A DNA stretch of 64,000 nt, from contig NZ_BAMW01000006.1 of NCBI RefSeq assembly GCF_000963945.1, forward strand, positions 1 to 64,000. Reading direction: 5' to 3'. Below the pieces are notes generated by a model, which worked only from the letters and a program-made list of their open reading frames with translations, ran no database searches and was not told the DNA's origin. The first letter of the stretch is position 1; the number at the start of each line of letters is the position of its first letter. The DNA is from Acetobacter indonesiensis. Its GTDB lineage: Bacteria; Pseudomonadota; Alphaproteobacteria; Acetobacterales; Acetobacteraceae. A program made the position numbers and the translations under genes. Below, piece after piece: positions 52,793 through 61,733 of the stretch.

Positions 52793-53893
52793 ATGCATCG
52801 AAAAAATTTTTCTGCCAAAAAACCTATGTTGTGTAGTGTTTTTTCTATTGCAAGTATCCTGACAATCTATCCTGCCGTCGCAGCAACGCCCAAGCTGGAG
52901 CCAAAAGTGATCGTGGTTGCCGGGTGGGAGAACGGAGCGGATGTTGGTGACGCACCGGGTGAATATCAGTTTTGGGTCGAACGTTTACATCTGGATAAAC
53001 GTGTGGCTGTTGCTGGTATCCCGACACAGATCATGCGGCGTAATAAGGATGGGGTTTACGGCATTGTGCTGAAAGATGGTGTGACTGACCTTGCTGCCTT
53101 GGCACTGGATACGCACTTTGATCTTCGCCACACATACTGGATTTTTACAGGAATTTCAGGTGTTAACCCGAATGTGGCATCCGCAGGAAGTGTGGCATGG
53201 GCACGCTGGGTCGTGGATGGAGACGCACTACGGGAAATCGATGATCGAGCCATTCCTGATGGGTGGCCATATGGTCTTTATGCAATTGGAGCAGATAAAC
53301 CAAATACGCTTCCCAATAATCCCAATCATTATGGGTCAGTGACAGATGTTGCTGAATTGACAAAGGCTTATCCGCTTAATCAGAAACTGGAGCATTGGGC
53401 TTATACCATCAGCCGAAACGTGCCCTTGCGTGATGATCCTGTTCTGGCGGAACGGCGGGCGCAATGGACGGGTTATCCCAATGCCCAGAAGCCTCCTGCT
53501 GTCCTTGAGGGTGAAACCTTGGGGGCATTACGCTACTGGCACGGTGCGCAACGTAATCAATGGGCGGAGGACTGGGTTCGGTTATGGACCAGAAACCAAG
53601 GCCAGTTTGTCATGACGAATGAGGAAAGCCAGACCAATCAGGTCGAAATGCGGTTATTGGCTCGTTTGGGCTACATTGACCCTGACCGTATCATGGTTTT
53701 GCGTTCCGGCAGTAATTTCAGCATGCCTGCGCCCCATATGTCTATCACCCAATCCATGGGGGATGAAGGACCGGGGCAGGTCGCTGCTTTTGATAATAAT
53801 GAGCGCGTGGGGGCTCCCGTTATTGCGGAACTTGTTGCGCATTGGGCTTATTATCGCGCTCATATCCCCTCTGTTTCGGAGATTGCACCATGA
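52793..53893 (+). CDS. Exported NUP-family protein (purine nucleoside permease-like) 1
   Basis: 366 residues. Signal peptide region CSVFSIASILTIYPAVAA after a basic start. The body belongs to the NUP family (PF06516 type): VIVVAGWENGADVGDAPGEY, YWIFTGISGVNPNVASAGS, VAWARWVVDGDA, and the late VMTNEESQTNQVEMRLLA. NUP proteins share the nucleoside phosphorylase-like fold and were named from a yeast nucleoside permease; whether bacterial members bind, cleave or ferry nucleosides is unclear. Start: ATG at 52793; a TTG nine codons upstream is less likely. The stop overlaps the start of the second copy. Confidence 0.82.
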   Translation: MHRKNFSAKKPMLCSVFSIASILTIYPAVAATPKLEPKVIVVAGWENGADVGDAPGEYQFWVERLHLDKRVAVAGIPTQIMRRNKDGVYGIVLKDGVTDLAALALDTHFDLRHTYWIFTGISGVNPNVASAGSVAWARWVVDGDALREIDDRAIPDGWPYGLYAIGADKPNTLPNNPNHYGSVTDVAELTKAYPLNQKLEHWAYTISRNVPLRDDPVLAERRAQWTGYPNAQKPPAVLEGETLGALRYWHGAQRNQWAEDWVRLWTRNQGQFVMTNEESQTNQVEMRLLARLGYIDPDRIMVLRSGSNFSMPAPHMSITQSMGDEGPGQVAAFDNNERVGAPVIAELVAHWAYYRAHIPSVSEIAP

Positions 53894-54966
53894 AATATTT
53901 GCTGCGTTCCTTTACTCCCATGCTTGCGGCGGCCTTGTTGGCCGGGTGTGCAACGCCTTCATCATCTCAACAGGGTTCTGGAAAGCCTTGGGATATTCGG
54001 GCCGTTGTGCTGACAACATACGAAATTGGGCAGGACACAGGAGACCGGGCAGGAGAGTTTCAGCCATGGGTTGAGGGAGAAAAACTAAGCGAGAAATTAC
54101 CATTTCCCGCCGGTGTACATGACATATATACAGAATCTACCCACCATATTCTCTATGTAGTAACAGGCACCACGCTTTCACCAGCAGCATCTTCCGTAAT
54201 GGCTTTGGGGTTTGATCCCCGGTTTGATTTAAGCAAAGCGTATTGGATTGTTTCTGCAATTTCTGGTTTTGACCAGAACGTTGCGTCCGTCGGCTCTGTA
54301 TCGTGGGCTGATTATGTTGTCAGTGACATCAGCAAGTATATTGACCCCAGAGAGGCCCCTAAAAACTGGCCGTATGGTTATTATATGATTACCGCGCAGA
54401 AGCCGAACCAATATGTCGTATCCGGAGGAGAGGGTCCGGATGGCAGTATTGATCATGCTATGATGTACAAACTTAATCCCGCTTTGGTAAAGTGGGCTTA
54501 TGACCTAACAAAAGATCTACCCCTCGTTGATGCTCCTGCGTTGCAGATGGAACGGAAGCGTCGCGTGACCAAAGCAGCAAAACAATTGCCGAGTGTTGTG
54601 GTGGGGGGTGATTTTGCTGCGGATGCCTTCTGGCATGGTAAGATCATGACGCAGTTCGCACGGGATTGGGTGAAAATGCTTTCTCAGAACCAGAGCAATT
54701 TTGTTGAAAGCAATATGGAAGATGCAGGCATCATGGAAGCAATGAAACGCCTGACCCGGTCAGGGCGAGCCGATATGAACCGGGTGTTAATCTCACGGAG
54801 TGCATCTAATTATACAGAGCAGGCCCCCGGTCAAACAGCTGTCCAGTCTGCGAATGATACGTTTTCGGGCGAGGCAGAGGCATTAGAGAACGGCTATAAG
54901 GTAGCTGCGAAGGCGCTTCATGAAATTGTCGATAATTGGTCAAAGTTTGAGAATGGCGTTCAATAA
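53890..54966 (+). CDS. NUP-family lipoprotein 2
   Basis: 358 residues. MKYLLRSFTPMLAAALLAGC has a lipobox LAGC at residues 17-20, so it is a lipoprotein, unlike its soluble neighbour. The remainder is clearly paralogous to the preceding gene (IRAVVLTTYEIGQDTGDRAG, AYWIVSAISGFDQNVASVGS, ESNMEDAGIMEAMKRLTR). ATGA overlap with the preceding stop (53890-53893) shows coupled translation. A lipid-anchored and a soluble form of one fold, expressed with a TonB receptor, suggests division of labour in the periplasm. A strong terminator follows at 55177. Confidence 0.82.
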   Translation: MKYLLRSFTPMLAAALLAGCATPSSSQQGSGKPWDIRAVVLTTYEIGQDTGDRAGEFQPWVEGEKLSEKLPFPAGVHDIYTESTHHILYVVTGTTLSPAASSVMALGFDPRFDLSKAYWIVSAISGFDQNVASVGSVSWADYVVSDISKYIDPREAPKNWPYGYYMITAQKPNQYVVSGGEGPDGSIDHAMMYKLNPALVKWAYDLTKDLPLVDAPALQMERKRRVTKAAKQLPSVVVGGDFAADAFWHGKIMTQFARDWVKMLSQNQSNFVESNMEDAGIMEAMKRLTRSGRADMNRVLISRSASNYTEQAPGQTAVQSANDTFSGEAEALENGYKVAAKALHEIVDNWSKFENGVQ

Positions 54967-55284
54967 GAAGAAATATTTATATAGAATAGAGAAAAGCTGC
55001 GCTGACTCAGTGCTGTGTTAGCCTCGCTCGTTCTACAGAATATTGTTTGCTACACTTAATATTTCCCGGAAGCTTACCAATCCTTTCGGGAAGCGGAAAG
55101 AACTGCATATTTTAGAAAATCTTATTGGGCTGAATACAGCGTGATCGATGTATTCAACAATTACATAGAGAAAAATGGCGTTCACAGGGGGTATCGTATT
55201 ATTGATACCCCTGTGAACGCCTATTTTTTTTGCTCAAAGCAAAGGGTGATTAGACCCTGTATTGAGAAGTGGTTTTTATAAACA
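54967..55284. other. 318-base intergenic region
   Basis: Between the NUP pair and the convergent M3 peptidase. It holds the strong hairpin listed at 55177-55229. No gene recognised. Confidence 0.55.
55177..55229. terminator. Strong bidirectional terminator
   Basis: About 18-bp stem (GGCGTTCACAGGGG arm, GATACCCCTGTGAACGCC arm, one bulged G) with an 8-base loop, a run of A before (55171-55175) and T8 after. It should stop both the NUP operon and the convergent peptidase gene. Confidence 0.85.
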
Positions 55285-57432
55285 CTAGTTTTTCTTTACG
55301 GTCAGACCACGGGATGCCAGCATCGGTTCAATGTCAGGATCCTTACCATAGAAGGCGCGGAACATTGGCCCATAGTCCTGCGTATGGCCGCGAGAAAGGA
55401 TCATATCACGGAAACGCTGGCCATTCTGGCGTGTCAGGCCACCATTCTTTTCGAACCAGGCAAACGTGTCGTCGTCCAGCATTTCGGTCCACAGATAGGC
55501 GTAATAGCCAGCAGAATAGCCATTAGCCCAAATATGCAGGAAGTAGCTTGAACGGTAACGGGGGGGCACGTTTTCCGTATCCAGCCCCATTTTGCTCAGT
55601 GCCGTTTTTTCAAACGTATCGACATCCTGTTTTGGGTCTTCAGCAGTCAGGCTGTGCCAGTCCATATCAAGCTCTGCTGCACTGACAACTTCACCAAATT
55701 TATAGCCCTGATTGAATGTTGCCGCTTTTTTCAGTTGCGACACCAGGTTGCCGGGCATAGGTGCACCCGTTTTATAGTGGCGGGCGTAATGGGTCAGGAC
55801 CGTGGCATCAAGCGCCCAGTGCTCGTTGAACTGTGAGGGGAATTCCACAAAGTCGCGTGCGACAGATGTGCCAGAGACAATGGGGTAAGTCTGGCTGGCA
55901 AACAGACCGTGCAACGCATGTCCAAATTCATGGAACATGGTCGTAACATCATCAAACGAGATAAGGGCAGGCTGCCCTTCTGCCGGTTTGGCAAAGTTAC
56001 CAACGTTATAGACAACAGGCTTGGTGCCCAGCAGTGAAGACTGGCCAACAAAGTTTGACATCCAGGCACCACCGTTTTTGTTGTCGCGCTGGAAGTAGTC
56101 AAAATAGATCAGGCCAAGTGGTGACTTGTCTTTGTCAAAGACTTCAAACACCATCACATCCGGGTTGTAGGTCGGGATATCCGTGCGGCGTTTAAACGTG
56201 ATGCCATACAACCGGTTTGCGGCAAAGAAGACACCGTCTTGCAAAACGGTATTGAGTTCAAAGTATGGTTTGACCTGATTTTCGTCGAAGTTGAATTTTT
56301 CCTTGCGCACTTGATCTGCGTAGTAGGACCAATCCCACGGTTTTAGCTGAAAGGCTGCTCCACCTTTCTTGCTGTCTTTGTCGATCTGGTTCTGAAGCTC
56401 TGCAACTTCACGCTTTTGCTCGGCTGCCAGAGCCGGGACGATCTTGGCAATGAAGCCGTGAACTGCCTCGGGAGTTTTAGCCATCTGATCATACAGGACG
56501 TAGCTGGCGTAATTTTTGTACCCAAACAGACCTGCTTTCTGGGCACGCAGTTGGGCGAGGGTCGCAATCGTGTCGCGTGTGTCGTTCTCGCCGCCTTTTT
56601 CAGCGCGGTTCCAGGACTGCTCAAATAACGCCTGCCGTGTTTCCCGGTTAGTCAGAGCCGATAGCAGGGGCTGTTGTGTGGTGTTTTGAAGTGGCAGAAG
56701 CCATTTGTCTGTCAGCTTACGGTCTTTTGCAGCGTTGAACGCATTGGTAATGGCGGCGTCATCCAGACCTGCCAGCTTTGCTTTGTCTGAAACAACCAGA
56801 GCAGCTGCTTTTGTGGCAGCAAGCAGTTTCTGCTGAAAGAGCGTTTCAAGCTTGGAAATGCGTGTATTCAGATCGCGCAGCTTTGCTTTGTCTGAATCTG
56901 AAAGCTGTGCCCCTGCGTGGACAAAAGCTTGATAATACACATCAAGCACCTGCTTTTGTTCTGCATTCAAGCCCAAAGCATCCTGCCGAGCATGCAGATA
57001 CTGTACGCGTGCGAAGAGCTTCGGGTTCAGGTAAATGCTGTCCTGATGGGCCGAAAGTTTCGGGCCAATGATTTCCTGCACTTTATCAAGTGTAGGATTG
57101 GTGTTGGCAGAATACACACCGCTGAAGGTTTCGTTGACACGGTCAAGCAGGCGGCCCGAGCGTTCCATGGCTGCGATCGTGTTTTCAAAGGTCGCTGCTT
57201 CGGGGTTGGTCGCGATTCGATCAATTTCTGCGCTCTGATCGGCCATCCCTTGCTCGAAAGCAGGTTGGTAATCGGAATCCTTGATCAGATTGAAGGGCGG
57301 TGCGTGGTAAGGCAGCGTGCTTTCCGCAGCAAAGGGGTTGGATGCTGGCAGGCTGGCCGCTGTTGCAACAGTCGCACCGCTGGTCAAACAGGTGGCGGCT
57401 GTAATGGCGTACAGCCAGGAACGATAACGCAT
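55285..57432 (-). CDS. M3-family metallopeptidase, Dcp-like
   Basis: 715-residue oligopeptidase. Signal peptide AITAATCLTSGATVATA puts it in the periplasm, in contrast to the cytosolic E. coli Dcp. The zinc motif is HEFGHALHG (His501, Glu502, His505); the third ligand Glu lies in the following helix region. C-terminal motifs (YAYLWTEMLDDDTFAWF, GGLTRQNGQRFRDMILSRGH) match peptidyl-dipeptidases and oligopeptidase A. It would trim peptides in the periplasm. Length is typical. Single gene, terminated by the shared hairpin at 55177. Confidence 0.92.
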   Translation of the reverse strand: MRYRSWLYAITAATCLTSGATVATAASLPASNPFAAESTLPYHAPPFNLIKDSDYQPAFEQGMADQSAEIDRIATNPEAATFENTIAAMERSGRLLDRVNETFSGVYSANTNPTLDKVQEIIGPKLSAHQDSIYLNPKLFARVQYLHARQDALGLNAEQKQVLDVYYQAFVHAGAQLSDSDKAKLRDLNTRISKLETLFQQKLLAATKAAALVVSDKAKLAGLDDAAITNAFNAAKDRKLTDKWLLPLQNTTQQPLLSALTNRETRQALFEQSWNRAEKGGENDTRDTIATLAQLRAQKAGLFGYKNYASYVLYDQMAKTPEAVHGFIAKIVPALAAEQKREVAELQNQIDKDSKKGGAAFQLKPWDWSYYADQVRKEKFNFDENQVKPYFELNTVLQDGVFFAANRLYGITFKRRTDIPTYNPDVMVFEVFDKDKSPLGLIYFDYFQRDNKNGGAWMSNFVGQSSLLGTKPVVYNVGNFAKPAEGQPALISFDDVTTMFHEFGHALHGLFASQTYPIVSGTSVARDFVEFPSQFNEHWALDATVLTHYARHYKTGAPMPGNLVSQLKKAATFNQGYKFGEVVSAAELDMDWHSLTAEDPKQDVDTFEKTALSKMGLDTENVPPRYRSSYFLHIWANGYSAGYYAYLWTEMLDDDTFAWFEKNGGLTRQNGQRFRDMILSRGHTQDYGPMFRAFYGKDPDIEPMLASRGLTVKKN

Positions 57433-57820
57433 ACTGTTTCTCCCTAATGCCTCGGTATGGCCATGATGGACACAAACCCGACATGGTCGAGGAGGCGTGA
57501 TTTCTATCGGTTATGAGGTGCTGAGTAGGGGTGTCAAGAAATGAGTGTGGCATTTGAAGCACAGCAAATAGCGATAAACCGACAAAGTTCTTTTTGGAAA
57601 CGAAACGATGATTCTAGCGGAATTTTTATAAATAATTTGTCGCTCCTCAGACTGCTGTCGAAAGATGTGCAACGCTGGTGTGACGAAAATGCAGCACTAA
57701 TTTGTAAAAGGTTCCAGAACCGAAATTTAAGCATCGACAGATACTGGAATCATTCCTTAAGCCCAATGTCACCAAATTATGTCACAAATGTTTCACGGTT
57801 TTTCAAAGAGGACTTAGTGG
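57433..57820. other. 388-base divergent intergenic region
   Basis: Between the peptidase (minus) and receptor 5 (plus). AT-rich; it should hold both promoters. A 96-codon plus-strand frame here (57541-57831) lacks protein-like character. No riboswitch recognised. Confidence 0.55.
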
Positions 57821-60802
57821 ATGTCTCATAGAGACCGCCGGAAGAAGCGTCTGCCTCTTTCTTTTTCACTGCTTTACGCGTTGCCTGTGATGGCTGCGGC
57901 TGCTCCGGTTGTTGCCGATGCTGCAACCAGCAAGGCAACATCTTCGCACGCTACGCGGGCTGTGCATTCTAAATCAGTCAAAAAAGCTTCTGTTGCTCAC
58001 ACAGCAACGACACCCCGTGCAGGGGCTCCTGTCTCAGGGGTGACGCCAACAGTTGTGCAGTCAGCGCCTGTAGCCTCTTCAACCATCAAGCGTGCTCGGG
58101 CAACCGATACGGCTGATGGTGGCACAGAATCTGTGCTGGTGACGGGGTCTTTCTTGCGTCAGGGGCGCAACACCAGCCCGAACCCGGTTCAGATCATTAG
58201 CGCAAAAGATATCCAGCAAACTGGTATCACCAATGTGGGTGATTTTTTGCAGCGTATGCCGTCTATCGGTTCAAGCGGCCGTGGTAACGCTGATACCAAT
58301 GGCGGGGCAGGTATCTCCTGTACGGATCTGCGTAACCTGGGATCCAACCGTGTTCTGGTTCTGGTCGACGGCAAGCGTTTGACCCAAAGCGGTGACAGCA
58401 CCAGTTCCTGCGTTGATATGAACACCATTCCGGTTATGGCTGTTCAGTCGATTGAAATTCTGAAAGATGGTGGGTCTGAACTGTACGGTGCTGATGCCGT
58501 ATCAGGTGTGATCAACATCAAACTGAAGCACAACATCAATACCGGTGGCGTAAACCTTCGTGGGAATATTACCCAGCGTGGAGATAACCGTACCGGCCTG
58601 ATTTCTGCTTACAAAGGCTTCAACTTCGACCATGATCGCGGCAACATTACTGTAATGGGCCAGTATGACACACAGGGTGGTGTCATGATGAAAGATCGTG
58701 CCTGGTCTCGTTATCCGCAGGCAAATAACCCTGCAAACCCTGCCAGCGTAAGCTATGGTTCAATCATTTCTTCCAAAGGCACGTATTTTGGAAGTGATAC
58801 CTATAACAGCAATAATCAGGGATCTTTGATACCTTACAGCAAAGATAACCGTTACAATTATAACAAAGATTCATCGCTGCTGAATCAGACGCAAAATGCC
58901 AGCTTAATGGGCGATGCCCATTACGATTTTGACAAGCATTTTACGCTGTATTCAAACGTGATGTACAGCCATAAAACGTCGTGGACGCAGATGGCCCCCA
59001 TGCCTGCGACGGGGAGTGTTGCGCCTTCAACATTGCCAAGCGCAATTATGATCCCGACCGATTATCCCGGTAATACCAGCGGTGAAGAACTGCAGATGTA
59101 CCGCCGTATGTCAGAGTTCGGTAATCGTAAAACTGAAACAGCTATTGACAGCTTGACGGCAAAAGTGGGTGCAAGTGGCGAAATCGCTGCTGGCTGGATG
59201 TACGATGCCTCGTTCACTTATGGTTCTACGATGGCGAGCTTCCAGACTTCTGGCGTTGGGAATTATGCAAATCTGCTGCGTGAATGGGGCCTTGATGCCG
59301 AAACACCAGGTGATTCAGCTACTGCTCTCGTCTATAACCCTAATTCTTGCGTAGGGTATGCTGGTTGCGTGCAGTCAAGCGCGCTGGGTGCGCTTTCTCC
59401 GGAAGCGGCAAGATACGCAAACTATACCGAACACGATAATTCACAGTACACCATGCGCGATACTAATATGCGTATTCACAACGACCATGTTGTGAAAATG
59501 CCTTATAAGGGCGGTGGGGATCTGGGTATTGCGCTGGGTATGGAACACCGTAGCGAGCAGTTTAGTTATCACCCTGACCCGCTTATCGCCAGTGGCGGCT
59601 CTCTGACCAATACAGTTGCAGCAACTGGCGGTGGCTTCAATGTGTCAGAAGCTTACATTCAGGGTAACCTTACCCTTCTGAAGAACGTCCCATTTGCAAA
59701 AAACCTCTCCATTGATGGTCAGGGTCGTTATTCTACTTATAACACCTTTGGCAGCACCTATAACTGGAAGGCTGGTATCAACTGGGCACCGACACGTGAT
59801 GTAGCGTTCCGTGGCACTCTTGGTACGTCATTCCGTCAGCCTAGCGTGTCCGAAATGTACGGTGGCACGGTTATGAGCTATCTTGGCGCGAACGATCCGT
59901 GTGACATGACACAGATTACCACTTATGGTGGGCGTCAGGCTGCTGTTATGGCGAACTGCATGAAGAAGGGCATAAACACCAAGACCTTCCAGCAGGCGGG
60001 TTCTGGTCAGGTTGGAACGCTGATTGGTGGTAATCCTAACCTGCGTCCTGAAGTGGGCCGTACCTATACGTTTGGGGCCACTTTCACGCCGCATTGGATC
60101 CGTGGCCTGTCCACGAGTGCATCGTTCTGGCACTATCGTGTTTCCGATACGATTGGTGCTCTTTCCACCCAGTATGTGTTGGACGGATGCTACACGGGTT
60201 CCAGCCCGACCATGTGTAATTATGTAACTCGTCTTGCAAATGGACAGATCAATACCGTTTCTGCCCTGAATGCTAACTTGGGTGCTTTAACAACCAGCGG
60301 TGTGGATTGGGATCTAAGCTATCGCTTCCGGGTGAGTGATGCTGACTGGTTCATGGTCGAAAACAACTTCCAGCGTCTTGTAAGCTACAAACAGCAGCAG
60401 ATTCCAGGTGGCCCACACTATAACTATCTGGGCTCCATCACTTATCAGTCTGGTGGTACTTCCAACCCGACTGTGCGTGATTATGCAACGCTGACTTGGC
60501 ACCATAACAACTTCAGCGTGACTTACATGATGCAGTATATGAGCGGCATGCACTGGAATGATGGTACCTACACCATTCATAAATCTGATGGTTATGGCCG
60601 TGTTAAAACGCCATCCATGGTGATGCAGGACCTGACGTTCAACTACAATCTGAAGCGCTGGAATTTCCAGTTTGAAATTCAGAACCTGACTGACAAACAG
60701 CCTCCGTTCCTGGTGAATACGTCTAGCAACAGTAACGACTCTACCTATAGTGGTTGGTATGCTGGCCGTACTTTCCTGTTGCAGGCAGGTATGAACTTCT
60801 GA
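57821..60802 (+). CDS. TonB-dependent outer-membrane receptor 5
   Basis: 993 residues, longer than the other receptors. Signal sequence LPLSFSLLYALPVMAAAAPV after a basic start, followed by a long Ala/Ser/Thr/Lys-rich linker. The TonB-box-like region is SVLVTGSFLRQG; the plug contains VQIISAKDIQQTGITNVGDF, GSNRVLVLVDGKRLT, IEILKDGGSELYGADAV and SGVINIKLKH. Two cysteines in the plug (SCTDL and SSCVD) probably form a disulfide. The barrel ends FLLQAGMNF. Such oligo-domain receptors carry iron chelates, carbohydrates or peptides; the ligand is unknown. Terminator at 60836. Confidence 0.9.
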   Translation: MSHRDRRKKRLPLSFSLLYALPVMAAAAPVVADAATSKATSSHATRAVHSKSVKKASVAHTATTPRAGAPVSGVTPTVVQSAPVASSTIKRARATDTADGGTESVLVTGSFLRQGRNTSPNPVQIISAKDIQQTGITNVGDFLQRMPSIGSSGRGNADTNGGAGISCTDLRNLGSNRVLVLVDGKRLTQSGDSTSSCVDMNTIPVMAVQSIEILKDGGSELYGADAVSGVINIKLKHNINTGGVNLRGNITQRGDNRTGLISAYKGFNFDHDRGNITVMGQYDTQGGVMMKDRAWSRYPQANNPANPASVSYGSIISSKGTYFGSDTYNSNNQGSLIPYSKDNRYNYNKDSSLLNQTQNASLMGDAHYDFDKHFTLYSNVMYSHKTSWTQMAPMPATGSVAPSTLPSAIMIPTDYPGNTSGEELQMYRRMSEFGNRKTETAIDSLTAKVGASGEIAAGWMYDASFTYGSTMASFQTSGVGNYANLLREWGLDAETPGDSATALVYNPNSCVGYAGCVQSSALGALSPEAARYANYTEHDNSQYTMRDTNMRIHNDHVVKMPYKGGGDLGIALGMEHRSEQFSYHPDPLIASGGSLTNTVAATGGGFNVSEAYIQGNLTLLKNVPFAKNLSIDGQGRYSTYNTFGSTYNWKAGINWAPTRDVAFRGTLGTSFRQPSVSEMYGGTVMSYLGANDPCDMTQITTYGGRQAAVMANCMKKGINTKTFQQAGSGQVGTLIGGNPNLRPEVGRTYTFGATFTPHWIRGLSTSASFWHYRVSDTIGALSTQYVLDGCYTGSSPTMCNYVTRLANGQINTVSALNANLGALTTSGVDWDLSYRFRVSDADWFMVENNFQRLVSYKQQQIPGGPHYNYLGSITYQSGGTSNPTVRDYATLTWHHNNFSVTYMMQYMSGMHWNDGTYTIHKSDGYGRVKTPSMVMQDLTFNYNLKRWNFQFEIQNLTDKQPPFLVNTSSNSNDSTYSGWYAGRTFLLQAGMNF

Positions 60803-61111
60803 TCTGATACAGACAGAATTTAGCGACTATCTGATAAACTCCCGGCTGAAAGGTCGGGAGTTTTTTTATTGCTTATAGACTTGGTAAGGAATGATTTTCT
60901 GGAACCAGAAATAAAAAATATGACTGGCAGTGGACGAGTAAATATTTCTATCTGAAAAGCTAAATTTCTCAGTCTTGCGTAATCTCTTTCTTAAAATAGT
61001 ATTCTACCTGCGGTTTGACAGAAATAGTGTCAAAGCCAGAGACCGTTACGAAGGTCGGGAAAAATACCTAATATCGACATAGAGTGGGAAATAATATTCT
61101 GCCTCGTTGCC
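60803..61111. other. 309-base intergenic region
   Basis: Between receptor 5 and the DUF1489 gene, convergent. It contains the receptor terminator (60836-60867) and an inverted repeat TTTGACA-N7-TGTCAAA (61014-61034) of unknown role. Confidence 0.55.
60836..60867 (+). terminator. Terminator of TonB receptor 5
   Basis: AAACTCCCG pairs with CGGGAGTTT, loop of about 11 bases, followed by TTTTTTTATT. Located 34 bases past the stop. Confidence 0.85.
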
Positions 61112-61537
61112 CTATAACCCAAGTAAGGTCAGTTCTTTCTGTAAATGTGGAGGAAGGTTTGTGAGCATTGACCCGGTCAGGTCAGGCGGTGCGTCCTTAC
61201 TGTCCAGATAACGCCAGCCTTGAAACGGGCGCAGGGCGCGGGGTTCCACTCGGATGATTTCGGGCGATAGCAGAAAGAGCGTGCCTTGTGTGCCATCGCT
61301 TCGGGTGTCTGTCTGGATGTCTAGCACGCGTTGGCGGCACTGAATCAAACCGGCAATCACGCGATACAGTGACCCACCTTCAAGAATTTCTTCTGATCGA
61401 CGGGGGAAGGATCGGGTGTGTACAACAGGCAACGCACCATATTCGCTATGATTACGGCAGTTCGTCGCCTGTTTTTGTCGTTCGCTGAGTTCTTCAACAG
61501 AAGTAACGCCAACAACAAGTTTGATCAGGTTGAGCAT
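61112..61537 (-). CDS. DUF1489 protein
   Basis: 141 residues matching the DUF1489 family of Alphaproteobacteria: NLIKLVVGVTSVEELSERQ at the start, then HTRSFPRRSEEILEGGSLYR, QCRQRVLDIQTD, and LRPFQGWRYLDSKDAPPDL. Function unknown. No signal peptide or membrane segment. Transcribed alone on the minus strand. Confidence 0.9.
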   Translation of the reverse strand: MLNLIKLVVGVTSVEELSERQKQATNCRNHSEYGALPVVHTRSFPRRSEEILEGGSLYRVIAGLIQCRQRVLDIQTDTRSDGTQGTLFLLSPEIIRVEPRALRPFQGWRYLDSKDAPPDLTGSMLTNLPPHLQKELTLLGL

Positions 61538-61630
61538 AAGGCTACGTTAGAACAAAATGAGACCAGAGAACATTCCATTTTTTGCAAGCGGCTGTTCGCT
61601 GTAATGGCGGAAAATCTGCTGTGACCTGGA

Positions 61631-61668
61631 ACACGCTTTTCATTTCAAAGTGTGAAAAGCGTGTTTTT
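61631..61668 (+). terminator. Hairpin with T tract between convergent/isolated genes
   Basis: ACACGCTTTTCA and TGAAAAGCGTGT form a perfect 12-bp stem with a 10-base loop, followed by TTTTGC on the plus strand. No plus-strand gene ends here, so it may act with the neighbouring hairpin in the gap between the DUF1489 start and the nucleoside hydrolase stop. Confidence 0.5.
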
Positions 61669-61687
61669 GCTTCTTGTTGATAGTCTG

Positions 61688-61714
61688 GAAGAAAGCACGC
61701 ATTCTTGCGTGCTT
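61688..61714 (-). terminator. Terminator of the nucleoside hydrolase gene
   Basis: On the minus strand, AAGCACGCA / TGCGTGCTT (61693-61714) with a 4-base loop, followed by TCTTCC. It lies 20 bases past the stop at 61734. Confidence 0.65.
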
Positions 61715-61733
61715 CACATAGCTAAGCGCGATA

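Noticed and set aside
57541..57831. 96-codon plus-strand frame before receptor 5
   Set aside because: AT-rich, no ribosome site, odd composition and no recognisable motif; it overlaps the receptor start. More likely promoter region.
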